DNA of 19,358 bases, taken from NCBI GenBank assembly GCA_002340515.1, contig DDMF01000006.1, forward strand, positions 9,721 to 29,078, written 5' to 3'. This DNA is from Rhodobacteraceae bacterium UBA2553 (GTDB lineage: Bacteria; Pseudomonadota; Alphaproteobacteria; Rhodobacterales; Rhodobacteraceae). The position numbers were made by a program, and so were the translations under genes. Positions 1 through 7,445 of this stretch are shown here, one piece after another; positions within the stretch are counted from its first letter, which is position 1, and each line of letters opens with the position of its first letter. The notes beneath the pieces are model-generated. The model was not told the DNA's origin. It saw only the letters and a list, made by a program, of their open reading frames with translations, and searched no databases.

Positions 1-971
1 CCAACACGGTCTGCGCCGAAGCAGATGTGGTGATCGGCGTTGGCACCAGATTTCAGGATTTCACAACCGGGTCGTGGGGGCTTTTTGCCAATCCTGAACG
101 CCGCCTGATTTCGCTTAACGTGGCGGCTTATGATGCTATGAAGCATGGTGCGGCCCCGCTGCAATCAGATGCCTTGGTGGGCCTCAAGGAATTGGGCGCA
201 GCGCTAAGCGGGTACACGTCGCCGGGTAAGATCGACGGGTTAAAACCCGACTGGTTCGCCAAGGTTGATCCTTTGACCGTTGCTCCAGGCGGCAACGAAC
301 TGCCCACGGACATGCAGGTGATCGGCGCTGTACAGCGCGCAGCGGGCGAAAACACCGTTGTCATGTGCGCTGCTGGCACCATGCCGGGCGAGCTGCACAA
401 GCTGTGGAAGGCAGGCAAACCCGGTTCCTATCACATGGAGTACGGCTTTAGCTGTATGGGCTACGAAATCGCCGGCGCCATGGGCATCAAGATGGCTCAG
501 CCGGACCGTGACGTGATCTGCTTCACTGGTGATGGCACTTATATGATGGCGAACTCGGAAATGGCGACGGCGGCGATGATGGGTATCCCCTTCACCGTTG
601 TCGTGACCGATAACCGGGGCTATGGCTGCATCAACCGGCTGCAAATGGGGTGCGGCGGGGCTGAGTTTAACAACCTGCTTGATCACGCCGTTGGTGGCGA
701 GAACTCGAATATCGACTTTGCCAAACATGCCGAGGCCATGGGTGCGACAAGCCTCAAGGTCGGCTCGATTGCCAGGCTGGAAGAGGCTTTGGCGAAGCGG
801 GCAGAGGCCAAGGGCCCCTACGTGATCGTCATCGATACGGACCCTTATCCCAGCACCGAATCGGGCGGCACATGGTGGGACGTGGGCGTGCCGGAAGTCA
901 GCGAGCGCGGCGAGGTAAACGCCGCACGTGCCAAGTACGAAACCAACAAGAAATTGCAGAGGGCGGACTGA
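1..971 (+). CDS. iolD: 3D-(3,5/4)-trihydroxycyclohexane-1,2-dione acylhydrolase, C-terminal part (5' end cut by window)
   Basis: Thiamine-diphosphate-dependent ring-opening enzyme of myo-inositol catabolism; it hydrolyses the cyclic dione made by IolE to 5-deoxy-glucuronate. The frame is open from base 3 with no start codon, so the gene begins upstream of the window. The visible part (about 322 residues of a protein usually a little over 600) covers the end of the central domain and the C-terminal TPP-binding domain. The TPP/Mg motif is clear: GDG at 528-536, then 25 residues, then the Asn of TDNRGYG; HMEYGFSCMGYEIAGAMG precedes it as in this family. The stop overlaps the iolE start (TGATG), so the genes are co-transcribed and probably translationally coupled. 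Family identification is confident; acetolactate synthase-like relatives are the alternative but do not sit beside iolE and iolB. Confidence 0.93.
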   Translation, partial: NTVCAEADVVIGVGTRFQDFTTGSWGLFANPERRLISLNVAAYDAMKHGAAPLQSDALVGLKELGAALSGYTSPGKIDGLKPDWFAKVDPLTVAPGGNELPTDMQVIGAVQRAAGENTVVMCAAGTMPGELHKLWKAGKPGSYHMEYGFSCMGYEIAGAMGIKMAQPDRDVICFTGDGTYMMANSEMATAAMMGIPFTVVVTDNRGYGCINRLQMGCGGAEFNNLLDHAVGGENSNIDFAKHAEAMGATSLKVGSIARLEEALAKRAEAKGPYVIVIDTDPYPSTESGGTWWDVGVPEVSERGEVNAARAKYETNKKLQRAD

Positions 972-1876
972 TGGCTGTGAAGATCGGCATTTCCCTGATC
1001 GCCTGGCAAAACGACGATCTGCCGGAGCTGACGAAGGATTTCACCACCGAAGGCGCGATGCAGGATGCCGCGAAGATCGGCTATTCGGGTGTAGAGCGTG
1101 GCCGCCGGATGCCCAGCGACACCGAGGGCCTGCGCGCCTATCTGGACCGCTACGGGGTGTCACTGTGTGGTGGCTGGTGTTCGGGGGCTATGATGGTGAA
1201 CGACATCGAGACCGAGAAAGAAGCCATTCGCCAACAGGTCGAACAGTTCGCAGCCTTGAACGCGCCTTGCATCGTTTATGCCGAATGCTCGAACACCATT
1301 CAGGGCGCACAGGATACACCGGTGTCGCGCCGCCCCAAGCTGACCCGCGACGAGGTGATGGCTTATGGCGCAAAGCTGTCAGAAGTGGCGAAATGGGCCC
1401 GCGATAAGGGCACGGGCCTCAGCTATCACCACCACATGGGCGCGTTGGTTCAGGACGCCGAAGACATCGACTGGCTGATGGAAGGATCCACCGACGATCT
1501 GACACTCCTCTACGACACCGGCCACCTGCATTTTGCCGGGGCCGATCCGGTGGCAGTCCTGGACAAATGGGGCCACCGAGTTCACCACGTCCACTTCAAG
1601 GATGTGCGCCAGCCAGTGCTGGACTGGGTGCACGCGGAGGACAAGAGTTTCCTCGATGGTGTTGCCGCCGGGGTCTACTCTGTACCCGGCGATCCGGAAG
1701 GCTGCATTGATTTCCAGGCCATCACCGACAAGCTCAGGGCCATGGACTACAACGGCTGGATCGTGGTCGAAGCGGAACAGGACCCGTCCAAGGCGCCGCC
1801 TTATGAGTATTCCAAGATCGGCTTTGACCACATCACCGAAATCTGCGGCCGTTCTGGCCTGACAATAGAAAAGTAG
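971..1876 (+). CDS. iolE: Inosose dehydratase
   Basis: Removes water from 2-keto-myo-inositol (scyllo-inosose), giving the dione that IolD opens. It is a 301-residue xylose-isomerase-like (AP endonuclease 2 family) TIM barrel, the normal length for IolE. The N-terminus MAVKIGISLIAWQNDDLPEL is typical, and the metal/substrate segments YHHHMG, LYDTGHLHFAG, HVHFKDVR and VVEAEQD follow in family order. I chose the ATG at 971, which overlaps the iolD stop; a longer open frame from 872 lies inside iolD and is not needed. The rhizopine protein MocC belongs to the same family, but the position between iolD and iolB argues for true IolE. Confidence 0.94.
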   Translation: MAVKIGISLIAWQNDDLPELTKDFTTEGAMQDAAKIGYSGVERGRRMPSDTEGLRAYLDRYGVSLCGGWCSGAMMVNDIETEKEAIRQQVEQFAALNAPCIVYAECSNTIQGAQDTPVSRRPKLTRDEVMAYGAKLSEVAKWARDKGTGLSYHHHMGALVQDAEDIDWLMEGSTDDLTLLYDTGHLHFAGADPVAVLDKWGHRVHHVHFKDVRQPVLDWVHAEDKSFLDGVAAGVYSVPGDPEGCIDFQAITDKLRAMDYNGWIVVEAEQDPSKAPPYEYSKIGFDHITEICGRSGLTIEK

Positions 1877-1881
1877 TACGC

Positions 1882-2688
1882 ATGGCTGACCTCCTTAGAA
1901 AACCCTTTGGCTCGCGCGGTAAAGTGCACCAAATCACGCCAGAAAGCGCCGGTTGGCGCTATGTCGGATTCTCGCTCTATCACCTGAAGGCGGGTGATAC
2001 GGCCGCCGAAGTGACAGGCGAGCGTGAGGTCATATTGGTGATGATCGAAGGCAAAGCCAAGATCACCGGCGCCGGGCAAGATTGGGGCATTCTGGGCGAA
2101 CGGATGAACATCTTTGAAAAGACACCGCCGCATTGCCTTTATCTCCCCAACGGCACCGAGTGGAACGCTGTAGCAGAAACCGATTGTGTGATCGCCGTGT
2201 GCTCTGCCCCCAGTATGGGCGGTCACGAAGCGCGGCGCATTGGCCCCGACGGGATTACCCTAACCGAGCGCGGCAAGGGCACCAACACGCGCCACATTAA
2301 CAACATCGCGATGGAGGCCGAGGACTACGCCGACAGCTTGCTGGTGACCGAGGTCTTTACCCCCGCGGGCCACTGGTCGTCTTATCCCAGCCACCGCCAC
2401 GACGAAGACGACTACCCGCGCATCACCTATCTCGAAGAAACCTACTACCACCGGCTGAATCCGTCCTCTGGATTCGGCATCCAGCGCGTCTATACCGACG
2501 ATGGCGGGCTGGACGAAACCATGGCGGTTAGCGACGGCGACGTGGTGCTGGTCCCCCGCGGCCACCACCCCTGCGGCGCGCCTTACGGGTTCGAGATGTA
2601 CTACCTCAACGTCATGGCCGGGCCCTTGCGAAAATGGCGCTTTGTTCCGGCTCCAGAGGTCGAATGGATCATGGAGAGTGATGCTTAG
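1882..2688 (+). CDS. iolB: 5-deoxy-glucuronate isomerase
   Basis: Isomerises 5-deoxy-D-glucuronate to 2-deoxy-5-keto-D-gluconate, the step after IolD. It is a 268-residue bicupin of the KduI/IolB family and appears full length. The C-terminal half has the characteristic metal-binding stretch YPSHRHDEDDYPR, then EETYYHRLNPSSGFGIQRVY and the GDVVLVPRGHHP cupin strand. It starts 5 bp after the iolE stop and ends the visible iol operon. The 135 bp to the convergent regulator hold no gene I can support; there is no strong U-tract terminator, only a weak imperfect hairpin between about 2749 and 2781. Confidence 0.94.
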   Translation: MADLLRKPFGSRGKVHQITPESAGWRYVGFSLYHLKAGDTAAEVTGEREVILVMIEGKAKITGAGQDWGILGERMNIFEKTPPHCLYLPNGTEWNAVAETDCVIAVCSAPSMGGHEARRIGPDGITLTERGKGTNTRHINNIAMEAEDYADSLLVTEVFTPAGHWSSYPSHRHDEDDYPRITYLEETYYHRLNPSSGFGIQRVYTDDGGLDETMAVSDGDVVLVPRGHHPCGAPYGFEMYYLNVMAGPLRKWRFVPAPEVEWIMESDA

Positions 2689-2823
2689 TTGTCTCTGATC
2701 CACGGTCGCATTAGGCGGATGGGGAAGCTCTTTGTAGATCTAGCCTCAGCCGTAAAGACACGCTCTTATCTACGGGCTGTTCGATGGGTACCCTTTTGCA
2801 CAACACGGACAGAGAACGGTCAG

Positions 2824-3843
2824 CTAGATATTCTCCTGGGTGATCAATTGAAATCTAAGCGGCGTCAATGGCGTTGACGGTGAGCGCCCCAGAACCCGAT
2901 GTTGCATAGCATCTGTGACGTATTGCACCAGTTGTTCGATGGGGGTGGCGATGATCACATCAGCGGTGCCATCGAGAAGGGCTTGCAACGCCGGCGGCGA
3001 ATCTTCGTGGCAGATGTAGGCCACTTTCTTATCTGTCTCGCGCAACGCGGCAAGTGCCCCGCGCACCCCACCTCCGCAATGGTAGATGCCCTTTAGGTCA
3101 GGGGCCGATTTCAGCATTTCGGATACTGCTTCATAGGCCACAGCAGAGTCATCAAGATAAACAAGGGACTCCCTCAACCTCAACTCAGACCGGTTTTCGC
3201 GCATGTAACTGCGAAAGCCTACCTCCCGGTCTTCCTGACCTAGATAACGGTATGACCCGATCAATATCGCCACCTCGCCGGGAGCATTCACGAGTCTTGA
3301 CATAAACCACCCGGCTGTTCGCCCAGCTTTGCGTCCATCTACGCCAATGTAGCCCGCGATGCATGGTTCGGTGAGCGGACTGAGCAGCGCAAAGACCGGC
3401 ACATCTTTTTGAACCGAGGCCTGAATGGCCGCATGCACCATAGGATGATCGATTGAGACCAGGCCGATAGCTTCCACTCGGTCTGAGAGTTCCTCGACTG
3501 CAGCGGCCAAATCGGTTGGCGAAAGTGTCTCAACAAAAACGATGTCCGCTTCTGCCTGAATGTCCCGAAGGTCACTGCAGCAGCGTTCTATTCCCATCTT
3601 GATCGCTTGATAGAACCATTTGCCCTGCTTCTGCAGGATAAAACCCAAACGTTTTCTGGGAGCGACCTCTTCCAACCGCCGCCGCATCAGGCTCTTCGCG
3701 TGATAATTCAAAGTTTCAGCAGCATTCACAACCAGTGTGGTTGTCGCCTCGGACACCGGCGCGCGTTGGTTCAAAACCCGATCAACCGTTGCGACACCAA
3801 CGCCAGCCGCTTCCGCGATATCTTTCAAAGTAGCACGCTTCAT
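2824..3843 (-). CDS. LacI-family transcriptional regulator
   Basis: A 339-residue LacI/GalR-type DNA-binding protein. The N-terminal HTH is classical (LKDIAEAAGVGVATVDRVLN, about residues 6-25, including the hinge-helix region that follows), and the rest is a periplasmic-binding-protein-like sensor domain of full length (for example IGVDGRKAGRTAGWFMSRLV and GIYHCGGGVRGALAAL). It is convergent with iolB and divergent from the oxygenase operon at 3975, so the 131-bp gap is probably shared control DNA. A perfect inverted repeat just upstream of its start (3852-3868) is a likely operator. The ligand is not visible; an inositol, methyl-inositol or related polyol fits the neighbours. The ATG at 3843 gives the standard LacI N-terminus, although no good Shine-Dalgarno precedes it. 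Confidence 0.9.
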   Translation of the reverse strand: MKRATLKDIAEAAGVGVATVDRVLNQRAPVSEATTTLVVNAAETLNYHAKSLMRRRLEEVAPRKRLGFILQKQGKWFYQAIKMGIERCCSDLRDIQAEADIVFVETLSPTDLAAAVEELSDRVEAIGLVSIDHPMVHAAIQASVQKDVPVFALLSPLTEPCIAGYIGVDGRKAGRTAGWFMSRLVNAPGEVAILIGSYRYLGQEDREVGFRSYMRENRSELRLRESLVYLDDSAVAYEAVSEMLKSAPDLKGIYHCGGGVRGALAALRETDKKVAYICHEDSPPALQALLDGTADVIIATPIEQLVQYVTDAMQHRVLGRSPSTPLTPLRFQLITQENI

Positions 3844-3851
3844 GATGTCGA

Positions 3852-3868
3852 ATGATAGTTTTTATCAT
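3852..3868. promoter_or_regulatory. Inverted repeat, probable operator of the LacI-type regulator
   Basis: Perfect 6-bp arms ATGATA and TATCAT separated by GTTTT. The site lies 8 bp upstream of the regulator start codon and about 107 bp upstream of the divergent oxygenase gene. A degenerate partner, ATGATCGCTTTTGATAG, starts at 3886, 34 bp further on. Two related half-site pairs in a divergent promoter region fit LacI-type autoregulation and control of the operon at 3975. Binding is inferred, not shown. Confidence 0.5.
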
Positions 3869-3974
3869 GCCGAAAACAAGTCTAAATGATCGCTTTTGAT
3901 AGGAAACATTGCAAGTGGATTGCCCAACAAGCGGAATCATCCATGCTAAGGCGAACCGAAATTAGGACGCACAC

Positions 3975-5045
3975 ATGGCCCTTGATTCCACGCCTCGCGA
4001 CTACAGTTTGACCGGAGGAAATTCCGTCTCAGGCTTTGAATTAACCGATTGGTACACAACTCCAATTTCGCGCAAAGAGCTGAAAGCGCTGATGAAGCGC
4101 TCGGACAGACCGGCGCTCATCAACTATGGCATCTGGATTGGCTGTACACTGGCCCTTGGTGCCTTGATGATTGCCACCTGGGGTACCTGGTGGGCCGTCC
4201 CAGTCACCTTCGTCTATGGTATTTTCTATGGGTCTGGCGCGGACAGCCGTTGGCATGAAACCCTCCACGGTACAGTGTTTAAAACGCGCTGGCTGAACGA
4301 CTTTTTCTACCAATTGTCGACGTTCATGTCGATGCGAAACCCTTATGTCTGGCGCTGGAGTCACACGCGCCACCACACGGAAACGGTCGTCGTCGGGCGC
4401 GATCCCGAAATCGCCTTCCCGCGTCCACCGAGTATTTGGCAATGGGCGCTGAATCTCCTGTACATCCCCTCGATCCTGAACGAACTGCGCAAGATGGTAC
4501 GCATCGCCACGGGTAGGTTGACCGAAGCAGAACGCAGTTTCGTACCGGAAATCGATCGCCTGCCTGCCTATACCGCGTCGCGCATTCAACTGGCCGTTCT
4601 GCTTGGAATCCTGGGTCTGTCTGTTCTGCTCGAAAGTTGGCTTCCTATTATGCTTGTTGGCCTGCCAACTTTCTACGGATCCTGGTTGCACCACATCCTG
4701 GCGACCACCCAACACGCGGGAATGGCCGAGGACATTCCCGACCACCGGATGAATTCGCGCACGATCTATCTGAACCCCTTCTTTCGGTTCATCTATTCCA
4801 ACATGAACTACCACGTGGAACACCACATGTTCCCCAATGTGCCTTTCTTCGCACTGCCGGCGTTGCATGAGGCCATTAAAGATGATTGCCCGCCTGCCTA
4901 CCCCTCTCTCTGGGCAGCCTACAAGGAAATAGTCCCGGCCGTTTTGAAGCAGCAACGCGACTTCAACCACTATATCCAGCGCCCCCTGCCAGAAGACGCC
5001 AACCCGAGCCCCGACTATAAACGCCCGCAATTCGCGGCAGAGTGA
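3975..5045 (+). CDS. mocD: MocD-like membrane di-iron oxygenase (fatty acid desaturase superfamily)
   Basis: A 356-residue integral membrane protein of the fatty acid desaturase/hydroxylase superfamily. The three di-iron histidine boxes are intact: HETLH (94-98), HTRHH (130-134) and HVEHH (280-284, in NYHVEHHMFP). Hydrophobic segments lie at about 50-85 and 205-232. The next gene encodes a Rieske ferredoxin, its likely electron donor. This desaturase-plus-MocE arrangement is known from rhizopine catabolism in rhizobia, where the complex is proposed to remove the O-methyl group of 3-O-methyl-scyllo-inosamine. Here the neighbours are iol genes, which supports a methyl-inositol-type substrate over a lipid. 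A carotenoid or lipid hydroxylase remains possible. The start is preceded by AGGAC with suitable spacing. Confidence 0.8.
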   Translation: MALDSTPRDYSLTGGNSVSGFELTDWYTTPISRKELKALMKRSDRPALINYGIWIGCTLALGALMIATWGTWWAVPVTFVYGIFYGSGADSRWHETLHGTVFKTRWLNDFFYQLSTFMSMRNPYVWRWSHTRHHTETVVVGRDPEIAFPRPPSIWQWALNLLYIPSILNELRKMVRIATGRLTEAERSFVPEIDRLPAYTASRIQLAVLLGILGLSVLLESWLPIMLVGLPTFYGSWLHHILATTQHAGMAEDIPDHRMNSRTIYLNPFFRFIYSNMNYHVEHHMFPNVPFFALPALHEAIKDDCPPAYPSLWAAYKEIVPAVLKQQRDFNHYIQRPLPEDANPSPDYKRPQFAAE

Positions 5046-5052
5046 GGATAAG

Positions 5053-5376
5053 ATGAGCAACTGGACCAAAGCTTGCGACACAGACGACATCGACGAAGAG
5101 GATCTGATCCGCTTCGACCAAGGTGACCGAACCTTTGCGGTCTATCGCAGCCCTTCTGACGAATATTTCTGCACCGATGGCTACTGCACCCACGAAGAAA
5201 TCCATCTCGCTGACGGGTTGGTGATGGACTACACAATCGAATGCCCTGGTCATAACGGTCAATTCGACTACCGCACCGGAGAACCCACCCGCTCACCCGT
5301 TTGCGTCGCCCTCAGAACCTATCCGGTGAAGGTTGAAAATGGCGAAGTGTTCATCGACATCGGTGACGGCGCATGA
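5053..5376 (+). CDS. mocE: MocE-family Rieske-type [2Fe-2S] ferredoxin
   Basis: A 107-residue soluble electron carrier. The Rieske cluster ligands are visible: CTH at 45-47 and CPGH at 64-67, followed by NGQFDYRTGEP, the usual small-domain fold. Length and motif order match Rieske ferredoxins of oxygenase systems rather than respiratory Rieske proteins, and there is no signal or membrane anchor. It starts 7 bp after the oxygenase stop and overlaps the next gene by ATGA, so it is firmly inside the operon. Its role is to pass electrons to the di-iron oxygenase. The ferredoxin reductase (MocF-like) expected for a complete chain is not in this window. Confidence 0.87.
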   Translation: MSNWTKACDTDDIDEEDLIRFDQGDRTFAVYRSPSDEYFCTDGYCTHEEIHLADGLVMDYTIECPGHNGQFDYRTGEPTRSPVCVALRTYPVKVENGEVFIDIGDGA

Positions 5377-6206
5377 AGCGAATTTACGATTGGGACGCCA
5401 AATTCAGCTTGCGAAACTACACTGCGGCAGACTTGCGTGCCCTGAAGGGGCAGTGCAAGTTTACCCAAACCACGGCCAATACCGCAGAAGAGGCCGCCGC
5501 CGCGCGGGACGCCGGTATTGATCTGATTATGGGGAACGCCCAGAACACAGCTGCCGTTCGTCAGGGTGCGCCGGATATGTTTTTTACTGCGGCCATCGGT
5601 CTTCCTGACTTTCCAACCGAAAAGGATGTTTTGACAGCTGCTTTTGCCGCCATGAAGGATGGTGCCGACTCTGTCTATACCGCCCGCGGTCCGCATATCG
5701 TTGAAATGCTGGCACGCGAAGACATTCCGGTGATGTGCCACCTCGGATTGGTACCGCGCAAATCAACTTGGCGCGGTGGTTTGCGGGCCATCGGGAAGAC
5801 CGCTGAGGAAGCATTTGAGCTCTGGCAAGCCTTCCAAACCATGGAGAACGCGGGTGCCTTTTCCGTAGAAGCCGAAGTCATCGTGGCAGAAGTGATGGAA
5901 GAGATCAGCAAACGAAGCTCTTTGCTGACCAGTTCTTTGGGTTCGGGCCGCGGTGCAGACATCATCTATCTCTTCCAGAACGATATCTGCGGTGAGGTGC
6001 CCGACCGCCCCCGCCATGCCCGTGCCTTTGGAAACATCCACGCGCTGGAGCAACAGATCCGCCAGGAGCGGCGCAATGCACTGTCGGCGTTCAACGAAGC
6101 GGCCCGCTCTGGATCTTATCCCGCGACCCCAGAGATCACCCCAATGGCATCGTCCGAGCTTGAAAGGCTGTTGGAACTGATGTCGCGACAGCAGGAGGCA
6201 AGGTGA
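5373..6206 (+). CDS. Divergent PanB-like TIM-barrel protein (ketopantoate hydroxymethyltransferase family)
   Basis: 277 residues, a normal PanB length, resembling 3-methyl-2-oxobutanoate hydroxymethyltransferase in the PEP mutase/isocitrate lyase superfamily. Matching stretches are LRALKGQCKF near 21-30, DIPVMCHLGLVPRK (117-130), GGLRAIGKTAEEA (135-147), ENAGAFSVEAE (158-168) and a C-terminal helical region like that of PanB. The catalytic Glu of PanB aligns with Glu168. The metal-binding Asp of the PanB GDSLG motif is Asn here (GNAQN, 54-58), and the KLEGG segment appears as YTARGP. Housekeeping ketopantoate synthesis is therefore doubtful. Its place behind a predicted demethylating oxygenase suggests handling of a C1 unit or of a small oxo-acid product, which is inference. 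The stop overlaps the next start (TGATG). Confidence 0.68.
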   Translation: MKRIYDWDAKFSLRNYTAADLRALKGQCKFTQTTANTAEEAAAARDAGIDLIMGNAQNTAAVRQGAPDMFFTAAIGLPDFPTEKDVLTAAFAAMKDGADSVYTARGPHIVEMLAREDIPVMCHLGLVPRKSTWRGGLRAIGKTAEEAFELWQAFQTMENAGAFSVEAEVIVAEVMEEISKRSSLLTSSLGSGRGADIIYLFQNDICGEVPDRPRHARAFGNIHALEQQIRQERRNALSAFNEAARSGSYPATPEITPMASSELERLLELMSRQQEAR

Positions 6207-6622
6207 TGCCGTTCAGCAAGATACTCCTTCCTATGGCTCCAGAAGAACCGGACGCCTCAATGCACGCGCTTGAGGTCGCGCGCGAGTTGCTGCGCGAGGG
6301 CGGAGAGATCCACACCCTCACGGTTCTCGAGGTGCCACCCAGCTATCTCAAGAGCTACCTCACCGACGCGCAGATCACGGAACTTGCCGAAAAGCACCGC
6401 GAGGCACGCCAAGACACCCTAAAAGGTATGGCATCCAACAAGGTCGTTAATGGGCATCCGGCACAGGCGATTCTGGAGGAGGCCGAGGCGCTTGGCGCCG
6501 ATTGCATCGTCTTGGCGGCCCACTCACCGGGCGCACAATCCTTTTTGCTGGGCTCGACCGCGGCCCGGGTCGTGCGACGCGCAAACTGCTCGGTGATGGT
6601 CGTCCGGCACGGCACGATCTAG
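6206..6622 (+). CDS. Universal stress protein (UspA family)
   Basis: A 138-residue single-domain Usp. The start is the ATG at 6206, overlapping the previous stop and preceded by a strong AGGAGG at 6193-6198; an in-frame GTG three bases earlier is less likely. The C-terminal nucleotide-binding stretch ADCIVLAAHSPGAQSFLLGSTAARVVRRANCSVMVVR is the Usp signature, although the first glycine of the usual G-x2-G loop is not obvious. It closes the four-gene operon. Usp genes at operon ends often serve as stress or nucleotide sensors; a specific role in the pathway cannot be read from the sequence. Confidence 0.9.
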   Translation: MPFSKILLPMAPEEPDASMHALEVARELLREGGEIHTLTVLEVPPSYLKSYLTDAQITELAEKHREARQDTLKGMASNKVVNGHPAQAILEEAEALGADCIVLAAHSPGAQSFLLGSTAARVVRRANCSVMVVRHGTI

Positions 6623-7142
6623 ATCTTGGCTAGGTTCCGAAAGAATAACACGTACAGAACCGGCGCCTGAACTGATTTGAGTTTGGCACCCATTTGGCTC
6701 GATCATAGCGCATCGGTAATGCGCGACATACCTATGACCTGGTGGTTTAGCACCTAGCGGAAAACAAAGGGGCCTTTGAGGGCGCGCCAAACCTCATCGG
6801 GTGCGCCTACAGTGTCGTGTTAACTGAACGTCCGTAATTCCTTTTGCCATACAGCGGACAGCTTTCGGCAGTTCAGCGGGTCGTCGTGCTGCGAGTGCAC
6901 ACAGCACGAAAATCCAATTCACAGGTTGGGCTCGAAGCGGACATTCAATCGCTCCATGGCACTGCTCTCACTTCTGCAAGACTTGGAGGAGTAAGGCTGC
7001 ATTTGCAGGCATTAACCCCGCACCACTGTTACGGATCACATGGATTGACACTTATCGGGGATTAAGTGGTTTAGAGCGGAATTACGTGGAAGCTCAATGA
7101 AACAAGGCATTTGAACGCTACATAATTGGTTTTTCTAAAACG
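6623..7142. other. Gene-poor stretch between the host operon and the prophage left end
   Basis: No convincing gene on either strand. A 73-codon frame at 6844-7065 has no recognisable family and no good ribosome site. Two modest hairpins are visible: 7-bp arms CGTGCTG and CAGCACG at 6885-6908, and the short palindrome CAAAGGGGCCTTTG at 6765-6778; neither has a T-tract. No tRNA was recognised. The phage therefore appears to sit in intergenic DNA downstream of the usp gene rather than inside a gene, as far as the window shows. Confidence 0.5.
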
Positions 7143-7149
7143 TGCGTGA

Positions 7150-7207
7150 AAAACTTGGTTTGGCAACTCTGTGGCACCTGTCCAATTTGGAAAACTTGGT
7201 TTGGCAA
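7150..7207 (+). repeat. Pair of end repeats, probable transposase (MuA) binding sites at the phage left end
   Basis: AAAACTTGGTTTGGCAA occurs at 7150-7166 and again, identical, at 7191-7207, both followed by a near-identical (A/T)CTCTG or TTCTG tail. The copies are 41 bp apart in the same orientation. A weaker third match, GGTTTGGC, is at 7380-7387. Mu carries three transposase sites (L1-L3) in roughly the first 180 bp of its left end, and this layout resembles that. The assignment rests on position and repetition; the right-end copies needed to confirm it lie outside the window. Confidence 0.65.
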
Positions 7208-7331
7208 TTCTGATCTGGCTTCGAGCGGCATTTGAAAACCTTTCAAAAGATCTTCAAAACCCAATGCAATAAGGCGCTTTGATTTTCGAGCCGCTTTCAA
7301 GGTCCGTTCCGTTTTGAAAATGGCCGGCACG

Positions 7332-7358
7332 AAAGGTAGGGCAGATCCGCCTACCTTT
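7332..7358. repeat. Inverted repeat AAAGGTAGG/CCTACCTTT, with a further direct copy at 7437
   Basis: Perfect 9-bp arms at 7332-7340 and 7350-7358 around a 9-nt loop. The 11-bp unit AAAGGTAGGGC is repeated exactly at 7437-7447, 105 bp downstream. The stretch lies between the end repeats and the 3' end of the repressor gene. It could be a repressor terminator, but on the minus strand no U-tract follows; a protein-binding site in the left-end control region is as likely. No gene is supported between about 7213 and 7457. Confidence 0.5.
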
Positions 7359-7445
7359 GTTTTAAGAAGGCAGACGACAGGTTTGGCCTTATGAAAAAGG
7401 GCGAAGAACCAACTTTATCCCGTGAACTCGAATTCCAAAGGTAGG

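Noticed and set aside
4041..5090. Long minus-strand open frame (349 codons) opposite the oxygenase gene
   Set aside because: The plus-strand product has complete di-iron His boxes, family length and operon spacing; the antisense frame matches no family and is a codon-bias shadow.
5373..6206. Assignment to the PEP hydrolase (Tm-1-like) family
   Set aside because: The central and C-terminal motifs follow PanB, not the PEP hydrolase family; both share the same TIM-barrel superfamily.
6765..6778. CAAAGGGGCCTTTG as a terminator for the usp operon
   Set aside because: Any hairpin would have only a 5-bp stem and no T-tract, and it is about 140 bp beyond the stop codon.
6844..7065. 73-codon plus-strand frame in the gene-poor stretch
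   Set aside because: No ribosome site, no recognisable domain and a composition unlike neighbouring genes.
7118..7330. Minus-strand 70-codon frame across the end repeats
   Set aside because: It starts at GTG without a ribosome site, crosses the likely phage-host boundary and is formed partly by the repeated 17-bp sites; no family recognised.
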